A DNA stretch of 64,000 nt from Trebonia sp963734665 (lineage in GTDB: Bacteria; Actinomycetota; Actinomycetes; Streptosporangiales; Streptosporangiaceae), in the NCBI GenBank assembly GCA_963734665.1, contig CAVTIR010000003.1, positions 124,001-188,000 of the forward strand, read 5' to 3'. Every line of letters starts with the position of its first letter. Position 1 is the stretch's first letter. The translations under genes and the position numbers were made by a program. The notes below the pieces were generated by a model. It saw nothing but the letters and a program-made list of their open reading frames with translations. It was not told where the DNA came from and did no database searches. Positions 53,860-62,582 of this stretch are shown one piece after another.

Positions 53860-55164
53860 GTGACACGTATTACCGGCCTGGAGACATACGACGTCCGGTT
53901 CCCGACGTCACGGGCGCTTGACGGGTCGGACGCGATGAACCCCGCCCCGGACTACTCGGCCGCGTACCTGGTGCTGCGCACGGACGACCCGGGCCTGTCC
54001 GGTCACGGGTTCGTGTTCACGATCGGGGAAGGGAACGACATCGCGGCCGCTGCCCTGCGGGCGCTTGAGCCCCATGTCGTGGGGCAGGAGATCGGCGAGC
54101 TCACCGCGGACCCCGGCCTGCTGTCCCGGCGGCTCGTGGCCGACAGCCAGCTGCGGTGGCTCGGCCCCGAGAAGGGCGTCATGCACATGGCGATCGGGGC
54201 GGTCGTCAACGCGGGCTGGGATCTCGTGACCAGGGCGGCGGGGGAGCCGCTGTGGCGGTACCTCGCCCGCCTCAGCCCCGAGCAGGTCGTCCGGCTCGTC
54301 GACTTCCGCTACCTGAGCGACGCGCTCACCCCCGACGAGGCCCTCGCCATCCTGCGCAAGGCCGAGCCGGGGAAGGCAGACCGGATCGCCGAGCTGGAGC
54401 ACGACGGCTACCCCGCCTACAGCACGTCTCCCGGCTGGCTCGGCTACTCCGCCGACAAGCTCGCCGCGCTCCTGCGCGAAGCAGCACACGACGGCTTCAC
54501 CCTGGTCAAGCTCAAGGTCGGCGCCGATAGGGCCGCTGACATCGCCCGGCTGGAACTCGCCCGCCAGGTCGTCGGCGACGAGATGCGGATCGCCGTGGAC
54601 GCCAACCAGGTCTGGGACGTGCCCGAGGCGATCTCCTGGGTAAACGAGCTCGCGCGGTTCGGCCTGACCTGGATCGAGGAGCCCACCAGCCCCGACGACA
54701 TTCTCGGCATGGCGGCGATCCGCCGTGGGGTCGCGCCGGTGCCCGTGGCGACCGGCGAGCACGTCGCGAACAGGGTCATGTTCAAGCAGTTCCTCCAGGC
54801 CGAGGCGATCGACGTCATGCAGATCGACGCCTGCCGGGTCGGCGGCGTCAACGAGAACATCGCCAACCTGCTCCTGGCCGCGAAGTTCGGCGTGCGAGTG
54901 TGCCCGCACGCGGGCGGGGTGGGCCTGTGCGAGGCCGTGCAGCACCTGTCGTTCTTCGACTACGCGGCCGTGTCCGGGAGCCTCGACGGGCGCGCGATCG
55001 AGTGGATCGACCATCTCCACGAGCACTTCACCAGCCCGGCCTCCGTCGTCAAGGGCCGCTACACCGCGCCGCTGGCCCCGGGGAACTCGATGGAGATCAA
55101 GCCGTCGTCGGTACGCGAGTACGAGTACCCATCCGGCCCTGCGTGGGCCCAGGCCTCCGCCTGA
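53860..55164 (+). CDS. L-fuconate dehydratase-type enolase superfamily enzyme
   Basis: 434 residues from GTG 53860 with AAGGAGA upstream. Length and blocks are those of the fuconate dehydratase/ENOSF1 group: DGYPAYSTSPGWLGYS, VKLKVG (Lys pair near 220), IAVDANQVWDV (Asp near 247), WIEEPTSPDDILGMA (Glu), PVATGEHVANRVMFKQFLQA (Glu), QIDACRVGGVNENIANLL and VCPHAGGVGLCEAVQHLSFF (catalytic His near 349). The reaction is L-fuconate to 2-keto-3-deoxy-L-fuconate. Galactarate- or other-acid activity is possible in close relatives. The following kinase-family fragment and SDR genes fit this route. Confidence 0.88.
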   Translation: MTRITGLETYDVRFPTSRALDGSDAMNPAPDYSAAYLVLRTDDPGLSGHGFVFTIGEGNDIAAAALRALEPHVVGQEIGELTADPGLLSRRLVADSQLRWLGPEKGVMHMAIGAVVNAGWDLVTRAAGEPLWRYLARLSPEQVVRLVDFRYLSDALTPDEALAILRKAEPGKADRIAELEHDGYPAYSTSPGWLGYSADKLAALLREAAHDGFTLVKLKVGADRAADIARLELARQVVGDEMRIAVDANQVWDVPEAISWVNELARFGLTWIEEPTSPDDILGMAAIRRGVAPVPVATGEHVANRVMFKQFLQAEAIDVMQIDACRVGGVNENIANLLLAAKFGVRVCPHAGGVGLCEAVQHLSFFDYAAVSGSLDGRAIEWIDHLHEHFTSPASVVKGRYTAPLAPGNSMEIKPSSVREYEYPSGPAWAQASA

Positions 55165-55187
55165 GAAAGGAAACAGCCACGGGAACC

Positions 55188-55334
55188 GCAGGCCTCGCGG
55201 TCCCCGTTGTCGCCGATGACCTGTCCGGCGGCGCCGAGGCTGGCGTCGCCTTCGCCCGCGCCGGCCTCGGCACCGTCACAGCGGATGAGGGACGTCAGCC
55301 TTCGCTGTTCCTCGCGCCGCACGGCATTGAATGA
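55188..55334 (+). pseudogene. truncated four-carbon acid sugar kinase family gene (DUF1537/OtnK-like)
   Basis: Right after the dehydratase (AAAGGAAA upstream), a frame without a normal start codon encodes TGTAGLAVPVVADDLSGGAE then AGVAFARAGLGTVTADEG. That is the N-terminal ADDxTGAAE block and helix of this kinase family. It ends at 55334 after about 48 residues, where the convergent GntR gene begins. An apparently intact family member is at 56972. Confidence 0.6.
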
Positions 55335-55354
55335 CCGCGCATGACCGCCCGGCC

Positions 55355-56026
55355 TTACAGCGCGGCGGTCTCCGTCATCCGGCTCACGAGCAGCTGGGCG
55401 GCCGTGGCCATGTGCTCGGCGAGGAAGCGGTGCGCCGCGGTCGCGTCGCCCGCGGCGATGAGGTCGACGATGGGGCGGTGCCGCTCGAACTCCATGTTCT
55501 CGCGTGCCGGCTTCGGCCCGGCCGCGATCATCGCGACCCGGACGAGCCCGCTGATGTTCGACCACGCCTGATACAGCGCCTGGTTGCCCGCCAGCTCGCA
55601 CATGGTCCCGTGGAAGTTCAGGTCGGCGTCGAGGTCCTCGGCCAGCGAGACCTGGTACTTCAGGCGATCGAGCTTGCCGCGCAGCGCTGCCACGACTGAC
55701 TCCCGGTCAGGCAGCACGCACAGGCGGCCGATCGCGATCTGCTCCAGGCCGGTGCGCACCTCGAAGATGTCATGGACCTCGCTGTCGGTCAGGCACCGGA
55801 CCGAGACGCGGCCGCGCTGGTCTTGCACCAGCAGACCTTCCTGCTGCAGCTGGCGTAGCGCCTCGCGCAGTGTCGCCCGGCTCACACCCAGGGAGCTGCT
55901 GAGATCGACCTCAGCCAGGTGCGTCCCAGCGGCCAGGGTGCCGTCGCCGATCGCGATGCGGAGCTGATCGATGACCGACTCGCGCAGGGTAAACCGCGTC
56001 GCCCGCCCGACCGGGAACACCGTCAT
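55355..56026 (-). CDS. GntR-family regulator, FCD (FadR) subfamily
   Basis: 223 residues. HTH region near residues 10-75: RESVIDQLRIAIGDGTLAAG, THLAEVDLSSSLGVSRATLR and EALRQLQQEGLLVQDQRGRV. The FCD domain follows: DIFEVRTGLEQIAIGRLCVL, DADLNFHGTMCELAGNQALY and HRPIVDLIAAGDATAAHRFL with the metal-binding Asp/His set. It is divergent from the SDR gene at 56205 and convergent with the fuconate operon, so it could control both. Confidence 0.88.
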   Translation of the reverse strand: MTVFPVGRATRFTLRESVIDQLRIAIGDGTLAAGTHLAEVDLSSSLGVSRATLREALRQLQQEGLLVQDQRGRVSVRCLTDSEVHDIFEVRTGLEQIAIGRLCVLPDRESVVAALRGKLDRLKYQVSLAEDLDADLNFHGTMCELAGNQALYQAWSNISGLVRVAMIAAGPKPARENMEFERHRPIVDLIAAGDATAAHRFLAEHMATAAQLLVSRMTETAAL

Positions 56027-56071
56027 CGTTGTGCCTTTCGCTGCCCCTCACCTGTGATGACTATAGAACAC

Positions 56072-56102
56072 CATGTCGGCTTGACGTAATGACGACATGT
56101 CG
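56072..56102. promoter_or_regulatory. dyad operator between GntR and SDR genes
   Basis: CGACATGTCG (56093-56102) is a perfect 10-bp palindrome, and CATGTCG (56072-56078) pairs with CGACATG (56093-56099). ATGTCGACA-type dyads are common FCD-GntR sites. The place between divergent starts suggests autoregulation by the gene at 55355. Confidence 0.5.
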
Positions 56103-56204
56103 ACAGACTGAGAGATGAGCGATGACAACTGAAACATGACCAGACAACTGCGGCCGCGAGAACTCACCAGCTCTCGGCGCGGCGCGATGGAGCAGGGAAC
56201 TACC

Positions 56205-56969
56205 ATGAGCCCGCTAGACCTAGGAACCATACTGATCACCGGCGGCGGATCCAGGCGCGGCATCGGGCGTGCCACCGCGCTGCGGTTCGCCGCCGACGGC
56301 TACGCCGTCGCGGTGCTGGACATCGACGGCCAGGCCGCCGCGGACACCGCTGACGAGGCCGCGAAGGCGGGCAGCCCGCAGACGTTCGCCGGCTACGTCG
56401 ACGTGACCGACGAGCAGTCGGTGCAGGCGGCCGTGCGGGCTGCCGAATCCGAGATGCCGCCGGTGACGGTGCTCGCCAACATCGCCGGGATCTCCGCGCC
56501 GACGCCGTTCGAGAAGATCACCCTCGCCGAGTGGGAGCGCATCTTCGCCGTCAACGTCCGCGGGACCTTCCTGGTCACCCAGGCCGTACTGCCGGGCATG
56601 CGCGAGCGCGGCTACGGCCGGATCATTAACATGTCCTCGGTCTCCGGCCAGCGCGGCGGCGGCGTCTTCGGCGCCTCGCACTACTCCGCCAGCAAGGCCG
56701 CCGTCCTGGGCCTCACCAAGACGCTCGCCCGCGAGGTCGGCGCGCACGGCATCACGGTCAACGCGGTCGCGCCCGGGATGGTGGACACTGACATCACCGG
56801 CGGCGCGATGACCGAGGAGCGCAAGGCCGAGCTTGCCACGGCAACGCTCGTCGGCCGGCTGGCCACGACTGACGACGTCGCCGGCGCCGTGGCATTCCTC
56901 GCCTCACCCGGTGCGGAATACCTGACCGGCGCGACGATCGACGTCAACGGCGGATCGCACCTTCACTGA
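56205..56969 (+). CDS. short-chain dehydrogenase/reductase
   Basis: 254 residues from ATG 56205 with AGGGA upstream; earlier in-frame ATGs at 56136 and 56187 are possible. TILITGGGSRRGIGRATALR carries the cofactor motif with an unusual extra Arg pair. VLANIAGISAPTPFE is the NAG block; the catalytic Ser, Tyr and Lys are in MSSVSGQRGGGVFGASHYSA and SK. EYLTGATIDVNGGSHL closes a classical SDR. It is followed 2 bases later by the OtnK-like gene, so both act in one pathway, probably oxidising a hydroxy acid. OtnK partners are often dehydrogenases. Confidence 0.87.
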   Translation: MSPLDLGTILITGGGSRRGIGRATALRFAADGYAVAVLDIDGQAAADTADEAAKAGSPQTFAGYVDVTDEQSVQAAVRAAESEMPPVTVLANIAGISAPTPFEKITLAEWERIFAVNVRGTFLVTQAVLPGMRERGYGRIINMSSVSGQRGGGVFGASHYSASKAAVLGLTKTLAREVGAHGITVNAVAPGMVDTDITGGAMTEERKAELATATLVGRLATTDDVAGAVAFLASPGAEYLTGATIDVNGGSHLH

Positions 56970-56971
56970 CC

Positions 56972-58237
56972 ATGCTCACCGCTGTCCTTGACGACGATCC
57001 CACCGGGACACAGTCCGCCACCGATGTGGTGGTCCTGCTGCGCTGGGACGCGGCCGCGATCGCTGACGTCCTTCGCCGCGAAAGAGCGATCTACCTGCAG
57101 ACCAACTCGCGGGCGGTACCAGAGGCTCAAGCCGTGGCGCTGGCCCGGCGGATCCGGGAGGACCTCGCTGCGGCCGAGGCCCTGCTCGGCGAGCCGATCC
57201 TGCCCGTGCTGCGCGGTGACTCCACACTGCGCGGGCACGTCTTCGCCGAGTCGGACGTCTTCGCCGGGGACACCGGCTGCGTCCTGTTCGTCCCCGCCTT
57301 CCCCCAGGGCGGCCGGACCACTATCGGCTCGGTGCACCGAGTGGTCATCGACGGCGTCAGTACCCCGGTCGGCGACACCGAGTTCGCGCGTGACCCGGTG
57401 TTCGGCTACCGCAGCTCCAGCCTCGTCGGCTATGTGCGCGAGAAAGGCGGCCGGCGCGGCATCCCGGTGCCGCTCGGCCTGCTGCGCGCCAGCGGCGGAG
57501 ACGCGGTCACCCGCGCCCTGCTCGGCGCTGGGGCCGGGGACTTCGTCGTCCCCGACGTGGAGACCGACGCGGACATCGAGCTGATCAAGGTCGGCCTGCT
57601 GGCCGCCCGGCAGGCACGGCACGACATTGTCGTGCGCTGCGCGGCGACGCTGGCCGCAGCCTGCGCGGGCCGCCTGTCCACGGGCTACCTGCCGCGGCCG
57701 CTGGTGCCGCCCCGGCCAGGGCTGGCTGTCGTCTGCGGCTCGCACACCGCCGCGGCCACCGCCCAGCTAGCCGCGCTGACTGACCGGCTGGGCCTAGCGC
57801 CGGCGGTAATTCCCACCGACGACGCTCTCGCCGACCCGGCGGCCGCCGGGACTAGGGCCGCCCCCGTCCTGCGGGCTGCGCTCGCCAGCCACGGCATCGC
57901 GATCGTCTGCAGCGAGCGCGACCGGCGGGCGCAGGACGACACCCTCGCCCACGGCGAGGTGGTGATGACGGCCCTCATGACTGCCTTGGCGGCCGTGGCA
58001 GGCGAGGTCGGGACCATCGTTTCCAAGGGCGGCATCACCTCCGCCGAGGTCGCCCGCACCGTGCTCCGCGCGCCGCAGGCCAGGGTGCGCGGGCAGCTCG
58101 CGGCCGGGATCTCGGTCTGGGATTACGACGACGGCACCGTCCAGGTGGTCGTCCCTGGCAACGTCGGCGGCCCTGCCACGCTCACCGACGTCGTAGCAGG
58201 GCTCGCGCTGCCGAACGCGCAGCGCCCGCTCTCCTAG
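56972..58237 (+). CDS. four-carbon acid sugar kinase family protein (DUF1537/OtnK-like)
   Basis: 421 residues, starting 2 bases after the SDR stop. The N-terminal domain begins LTAVLDDDPTGTQSATDVVV (the DDxTG motif) and has LPVLRGDSTLRGHVFAESDV and FVPAFPQGGRTTIG. The nucleotide-binding domain has VVCGSHTAAATAQLAAL, GTIVSKGGITSAEVARTVLR and GNVGGPATLTDVV. These kinases phosphorylate threonate, erythronate, 3-oxo-tetronate and related acids with ATP. Substrate uncertain; paired with the SDR, an oxo-tetronate-type route is plausible. Confidence 0.83.
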   Translation: MLTAVLDDDPTGTQSATDVVVLLRWDAAAIADVLRRERAIYLQTNSRAVPEAQAVALARRIREDLAAAEALLGEPILPVLRGDSTLRGHVFAESDVFAGDTGCVLFVPAFPQGGRTTIGSVHRVVIDGVSTPVGDTEFARDPVFGYRSSSLVGYVREKGGRRGIPVPLGLLRASGGDAVTRALLGAGAGDFVVPDVETDADIELIKVGLLAARQARHDIVVRCAATLAAACAGRLSTGYLPRPLVPPRPGLAVVCGSHTAAATAQLAALTDRLGLAPAVIPTDDALADPAAAGTRAAPVLRAALASHGIAIVCSERDRRAQDDTLAHGEVVMTALMTALAAVAGEVGTIVSKGGITSAEVARTVLRAPQARVRGQLAAGISVWDYDDGTVQVVVPGNVGGPATLTDVVAGLALPNAQRPLS

Positions 58238-58514
58238 CCTGTGCTGTGCAAAACCCTGCGCATGGTCTGACCTGCTGCTTTACGCTCGGCGCTCGTGCTG
58301 ATCCGTCTATGAAGACCCTGAGACTGTCCTGGGCCGACCTTGCGTCTCGGACTCTGGATACGGATCTTCCTGCGGAAGGCCAGCGACGCGAAGACCTCGA
58401 AGGAACGCATGCCTCAACGAGCTGCGGGAGACCGGTCCGGCCTGAACGTGGGCGAGGCACATCATCTGATGCTCCCTGCCCGCGTCCAGGCCGGATCTTA
58501 CAAAGCGGCCGGGT
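58238..58514. other. 277-bp region without a recognised gene
   Basis: The convergent ends of the OtnK-like gene and the broken permease flank it. Frames here (for example one starting at 58310) have no ribosome site and match nothing known to me. Confidence 0.4.
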
Positions 58515-59662
58515 CTACAGGTAGAGCACGGCTGTCATCAGGAGGCCGGCTGTCGCAAGCACCCAGGTGTACGGCAGGGTACGTGCCAGGACGCGTTCCG
58601 GCCGGACGCCGGCGACTCGGCACTCCACACGGTCTGCGTGCTCGTCGGGTCGGAGGTCCCCAGCACCTCGTTGTACGAGGACATCAGGCCGAGAACGCCC
58701 ATGGCCGGGTAGACGCCGGCGGCCATCAGCACGCTGGCGATGCCGGCCCCGAGGCCGTAGATGTTGAACGGGCCGCGGTACAGGCACAGCGGGGTCAGCA
58801 CCGCGAACACCACCACGAAAAGGATCGGGTTGCGCGGGCTGATCGCTGTGGTGACCGGCTTGAGGGCTGCGACGGAGCCAGGCAACTCGACCGCGGTGAG
58901 CAGTATGCCGATGGCGATGAACAGCACCAGCGCCGGTGCGGCTACCCGGAACCCCTCGTACAGGGTCCGCAGTGCGCGCTGCGTCATGTCCGCCGGGCGG
59001 GTGGTGGTCAGCAGCACGTAGACCACTCCGGCCAGCAGCGAGGGAACGATCGGCACGTCGAATCCGAGCGCCAGCACGATCGGCACGATCGGCGAGATCA
59101 GTGCGTACCAGGGGGCGTCGGCCCGCCGCTTGCTGCGTGGCTCCGCCGTCGGCGCTTCATTCTCGGGTGCCAGTTTCACGGCCCACGAGTGCTGGACGCC
59201 ACGCCGCCGCGACTCGATCAGGATGAACGCGACCGCGCACACCACGATGATCGGGAACATGTAGAGCTGGAAGTGCCGGATCGAGGAGATTGGCAGCTTC
59301 AGAGCCGTGGACAGGTACTGCCAGGAGGCCAGCTCGAACGGGATTCCGGCGGCGACGCCGAACGCGATTGTCCCCGCGGCCGTCACCGGGGGGATGCCGA
59401 CGGCGATCATTGCGGGGATGCCGATGATGCCGGCCAGCATCGCGGCGGGGGCGGAGCCGGTGACCGAGCCGCAGAGCGTCGCGACGATGAACAGGCCGAG
59501 CGCGACGACGTAGGGCCGGTCTCCCGCGAATTCCACGGTTTTGCGCACCAGCGTCGACGCCACGGTGAGGATGACCGGCAGCCGGCGGCGCAGGCCGCCA
59601 GGCCGCGCCGACACCGCCGAGGCCTCCGCCACGATGAGAATCTCTGATTCGTATTCGCGCAT
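58515..59662 (-). pseudogene. organic-acid permease with C-terminal frameshift
   Basis: From ATG 59662 the protein has about nine membrane segments, including YVVALGLFIVATLCGSVTGS and LFVVVFAVLTPLCLYRGPFN, and the block SSYNEVLGTSDPTSTQTVW. At about 58630 one base is missing. In the next frame the expected last segment follows (GVRPERVLARTLPYTWVLAT, AGLLMTAVLYL) to TAG at 58517-58515. The N-terminus seems short of membrane helices, so it may also be truncated. The family looks like a multi-TM organic-acid transporter, which would fit the adjacent acid sugar kinase; the exact family is not certain. Confidence 0.6.
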
Positions 59663-59701
59663 CAGGATAGGGATCGCCTTTCTTCGAAGAGGATCAGGCC
59701 G

Positions 59702-60752
59702 TCACTGAGCGGCTGGCGCGGGCGGCGGGCGACGGTCTGGCCGGACGGCTGGGCAGGCAACGATCTGCCTGGTGCGGCGTGTGCCGTCCCGTCGATCAGG
59801 CTCGCGAGGAGCCGCACGGCGGCCGCGCCATCTCACGCCGCGGCACGGCGAAACCGCTGAGCACACGCTCGCCGGGAAGCGTGTGCGGGTCACCGAACAC
59901 CGCGAGTGAGAAATCTTCGGGAAACCAAACGGGCAGCGGCGGCCGCTGCCGCCACGGTGTCGAGCGCAGGTTGGTGTCGTCTCCTCGGCAGGATCGCCGT
60001 GACACCGTCGCAGCCAACCGCGCAGCCGGTCCGCGCCGACGTCGGTGCCGTCGTTCGGATCACCGTCACCGCTTCCGGCGGCAGTCTGCGTCATCCGGCC
60101 GCGTAGGGCACCGCCTCGCGATCGGTGGATGCTGGCGCGTCGTCGTTCTCGCGAAGGTAGATCATTCGCTGATGGCCGAGGTTGGCGAGCCGCCGCACGA
60201 CCTCCGCCGCCGCCGGGACGTAGTGGCGCCACGTACGAGAGCCGTTCGCGAGTTCGTCGTGCGACGATGTAGACGAGCGGAAACCTATCGAGGTATCGAC
60301 TCAGAGTCTGTCCGGGCACATGCATGCCATGAACAGGCAGCCGTCGGCCAGCCGGAGCCGGTTGAGAACGTCGTCGAAGCCCGCCTCGGCCGTGGCCGAC
60401 GACGTGAAGAGCAGCAGGTCGTATCCCTGATTGGTGGCCTCTTCCTCGAATCCGACCAGGAACGGGTAGTACGAGTGCTGCACATCGGTCGGGAACGTGG
60501 CAGTGAAGGTATAAAGGCCGAGGAGGTTGTTCTGGCCCCGTGACATGCGCTGGGCAATCGGGTCAGGTACATAGCCAGCGATCGCGCGGTCGCCAGCACG
60601 CGATCCCGTGTATCATCGGAGAACGCGACGTCGGCCTTGTTGCCGCTGAGGATGAGCGACACAGTGGTCTGCGATACTCCCGCCAGGCGGGCAATGTCCG
60701 CCTGGCGCGGGCGCGTGCGCCCTCCGGTGGCCGGCTTACGACCGGGGGTCAC
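59702..60752 (-). pseudogene. LacI-family regulator with several frameshifts
   Basis: GTG 60752 overlaps the stop of the SDR remnant. The HTH is clean (PRQADIARLAGVSQTTVSLI, LSGNKADVAFSDDTRDRVLA). After a shift near 60545 the effector domain continues NLLGLYTFTATFPTDVQHSY and YPFLVGFEEEATNQGYDLLL; further pieces YLDRFPLVYIVARR, YVPAAAEVVRRLANLGHQRM then IYLRENDD, and PEDFSLAVFGDPHTLPGERV are in other frames. The order is right, so the whole gene is there but broken at least four times. Confidence 0.7.
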
Positions 60753-61028
60753 CGCAGCATCGACCCGCCGTCCACATCGAAGGCCGAGCCGTAAACGAAG
60801 CTGGCCGCGGGGGAGGAGAGGAACAAGATCGCCGCCGCCATGTCGTCGGGCCGTCCCATCCGGCCGACGGGCAGCCTGCGGCGATCCGCTGCTTGAGTTC
60901 ACCTGGTACGGCCGCGTGCAGCGGGGTGTCGGTCGGGCCGGGACGAGCGCGTTGATCCGCACACCGAGCGGCGAACTCCCGCGCACGACTTGACCAGGGA
61001 CAGCACGCCGGCCTTGCTGGCGGCGTAC
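60749..61028 (-). pseudogene. C-terminal remnant of a short-chain dehydrogenase
   Basis: Read on the minus strand: YAASKAGVLSLVKS (YxxxK of the active site) next to the break at 61028, then VRINALVPARP, and in another frame LPVGRMGRPDDMAAAILFLS and SPAASFVYGSAFDVDGGSML, then R and TGA at 60751-60749. At least two frameshifts are present and the cofactor-binding half is gone. It overlaps the LacI start (GTGA), so the two once formed an operon. Confidence 0.65.
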
Positions 61029-61040
61029 GGTGCGTCCACT
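61029..61040. repeat. 12-mer GGTGCGTCCACT, copy 2
   Basis: Identical to 42874-42885. It begins exactly where the SDR remnant loses similarity, which suggests the edge of an inserted or deleted element. Confidence 0.4.
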
Positions 61041-61051
61041 AATACGTATTA
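61040..61051. promoter_or_regulatory. LacI-like palindrome TAATACGTATTA
   Basis: A perfect 12-bp palindrome with the central CG typical of LacI-family operators. It sits upstream (minus strand) of the SDR-LacI remnants, so it may be their old operator. Confidence 0.4.
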
Positions 61052-61557
61052 ACTATGATGTGATGCGATGTTAAGGTCATGTTGCGCGTGCTGTCAAGAG
61101 TGGGATCTTCCTCTCAAAGACCCCGGACGGACGGAGATCCCGCACGCGGCCTGGGGAAGGCTACGGCGCCGGTGCCCTTCGGCTGGCGGGCGACACCGAC
61201 GGCTGCCGGATGGAGAGGCCCGCGCCCGGAAAGCTGTAGGACGCATAAAATTCGCTGTCGGTCACCGGTAACTAAGCTGCTCAGAAATCCTTCTCCCGGG
61301 CATTATGCGCACGTTCCTGCATTCGCACTAACCGGCCAAGAGTGATCGATTCAGGCCGGTCCGCGAAACGGGTTCTCGTGGAATTTTGCGGGCTCCGACT
61401 CACATTATTTCCTGGATATCCAGGCGTTCGCACGGTGAGAATTCGGCCTGCGGGAGGGAGGCAACAACGCCATGCCGCAGGAGCAGGAGACACAGCCATG
61501 GCCGGTGCTGGAACCGGCAGCGGAGCCATGGCTACCGCAGACCCACCCGGCCAGACG
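61052..61557. other. 506-bp region without a recognised gene
   Basis: No gene was recognised on either strand. Base composition is mixed, with AT-richer stretches near 61052-61080 and 61370-61450. Frames present are short and lack ribosome sites. Confidence 0.4.
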
Positions 61558-61656
61558 ATGACCGACCGCGATACGGTGTTCGACGTCCAGTGGGCACTCT
61601 ACGGCGGCACGCCCGGGGAAGACGGGCACTCGCTCCTCGGTCACAGCACGGGCAGC
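61558..61656 (+). pseudogene. truncated N-terminus of an unidentified actinomycete gene
   Basis: ATG 61558 opens MTDRDTVFDVQWALYGGTPG then EDGHSLLGHSTG, which looks like a real gene start (I recall similar starts in uncharacterised actinomycete proteins). The frame breaks where the integrase fragment begins. Confidence 0.35.
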
Positions 61657-61781
61657 CGCTGCTCATCGCCGAGCGTGCTGCCTTGATCGGCAACGACGAC
61701 TTCAGGATGCTCATCACGATCGCGTACAACGGAATGCGGTGGGGCGACATCGGAGACGAGATCCGAGGCAACGCCGCCTGA
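61650..61781 (+). pseudogene. tyrosine integrase fragment near tRNA-Val
   Basis: One frame encodes GQPLLIAERAALIGNDDF then RMLITIAYNGMRWGDIGDEI, corresponding to the start of the catalytic domain (GMRWGE, first catalytic Arg) of phage/ICE integrases. It ends 49 bases before the tRNA. The remaining catalytic residues are absent. Confidence 0.55.
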
Positions 61782-61829
61782 TACTGGACGAGAGTGGGTT
61801 TGCCGTCTGGTAAGCTCACTCTCGTTCCC

Positions 61830-61904
61830 GGGCGTTTAGCTCAGCGGGAGAGCGTCTCCCTGACACGGAGAAGGCCACAGGTTCAATCCCTGTAACGCCC
61901 ACCA
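61830..61904 (+). tRNA. tRNA-Val (GAC)
   Basis: A 75-base cloverleaf: acceptor GGGCGTT pairs with AACGCCC, D-arm GCTC/GAGC, anticodon stem TCTCC/GGAGA with loop CTGACAC (anticodon GAC at 61862-61864), T-arm ACAGG/CCTGT with loop TTCAATC, and encoded CCA at 61902-61904. It decodes valine. Integrase remnants just upstream mark it as a likely attachment target for mobile elements. Confidence 0.95.
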
Positions 61905-61952
61905 AGGCCCCAGGTTCCTGGAGAACTTACCCGGGGGTTTCTGCCCTCCGGG

Positions 61953-62294
61953 CTAGGCCGCGAGCGCCGGGGGACTAGCCAGGTACGCGTAGGCCAGCTC
62001 AGACTTGCGCTCAATATGGCCCAGCGCGGTATTGCACCCCAGGCACAGCAGTCCCCGAACGCACTCTCCGCACGAGGTCTTCTCTCCCGGGCAATGGGCA
62101 TGGTCATGGTCCACGCAGATCGGGTTGCCCTCCTCGAACGCCTCGTGGCAAATTCCGCACCCGTACCCTTGGGCCTCCAGGAGCTGGGTGAACCGCTCCG
62201 GTGTCAGGCCATAGCGCGACAGCCGGTACTTCGCATTCCACTTGCTGCGGTCAGCGACGGTGCCGCGCCGACGCAAGGTCTTCCGCGAACGCAC
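61953..62294 (-). CDS. recombination endonuclease VII-like (HNH) protein
   Basis: 113 residues from GTG 62294 with GGCGGG upstream. KYRLSRYGLTPERFTQLLEA, then CGICHEAF, CVDHDHAHCPGEKTSCG and VRGLLCLGCNTALG form the zinc-binding His-Me-finger nuclease of the endonuclease VII family: four Cys for zinc and DHDH as catalytic site. Phage T4 endonuclease VII resolves branched DNA and cruciforms. It is probably phage- or ICE-derived. It is encoded 114 bases from a perfect 46-bp palindrome. Confidence 0.85.
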   Translation of the reverse strand: MRSRKTLRRRGTVADRSKWNAKYRLSRYGLTPERFTQLLEAQGYGCGICHEAFEEGNPICVDHDHAHCPGEKTSCGECVRGLLCLGCNTALGHIERKSELAYAYLASPPALAA

Positions 62295-62407
62295 AGACCC
62301 GCCTCAGTGTCCCTGCCGAGGCGTCGGCTGGTGGTGCCGGAGGGGACATCGCAGCGGTTCAGGCGGACACTCCGGGTGAATCGGGCGGCATGTTCCGGGG
62401 CCTTGTC

Positions 62408-62453
62408 ATAGTGGATATCTAGGCACGCCATGGCGTGCCTAGATATCCACTAT
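62408..62453. repeat. perfect 46-bp palindrome
   Basis: Bases 62408-62430 (beginning ATAGTGGATATC) are the exact reverse complement of 62431-62453, with GCCATGGC at the centre and no spacer. It can extrude a 23-bp cruciform. It lies between the endonuclease VII-like gene and nadC. It is too long and exact for a usual operator. No T-run makes it a classical terminator, though it could form an RNA hairpin after nadC. Confidence 0.9.
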
Positions 62454-62582
62454 CTTCAAAATCCCGTTCGGAAGACCCGTGATCTCGGGCAGACGGACCG
62501 GCGGGATGAACGGTATGTCGCTCTTGCCGGATTCGGTGGCGGGCGGAAGCTACCGGACCGGGCGCATGCCAGGTCCCGCCGC

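Noticed and set aside
58340..59647. 435-codon plus-strand frame
   Set aside because: Antisense to the membrane permease; composition (RG, HHD runs) is that of a shadow.
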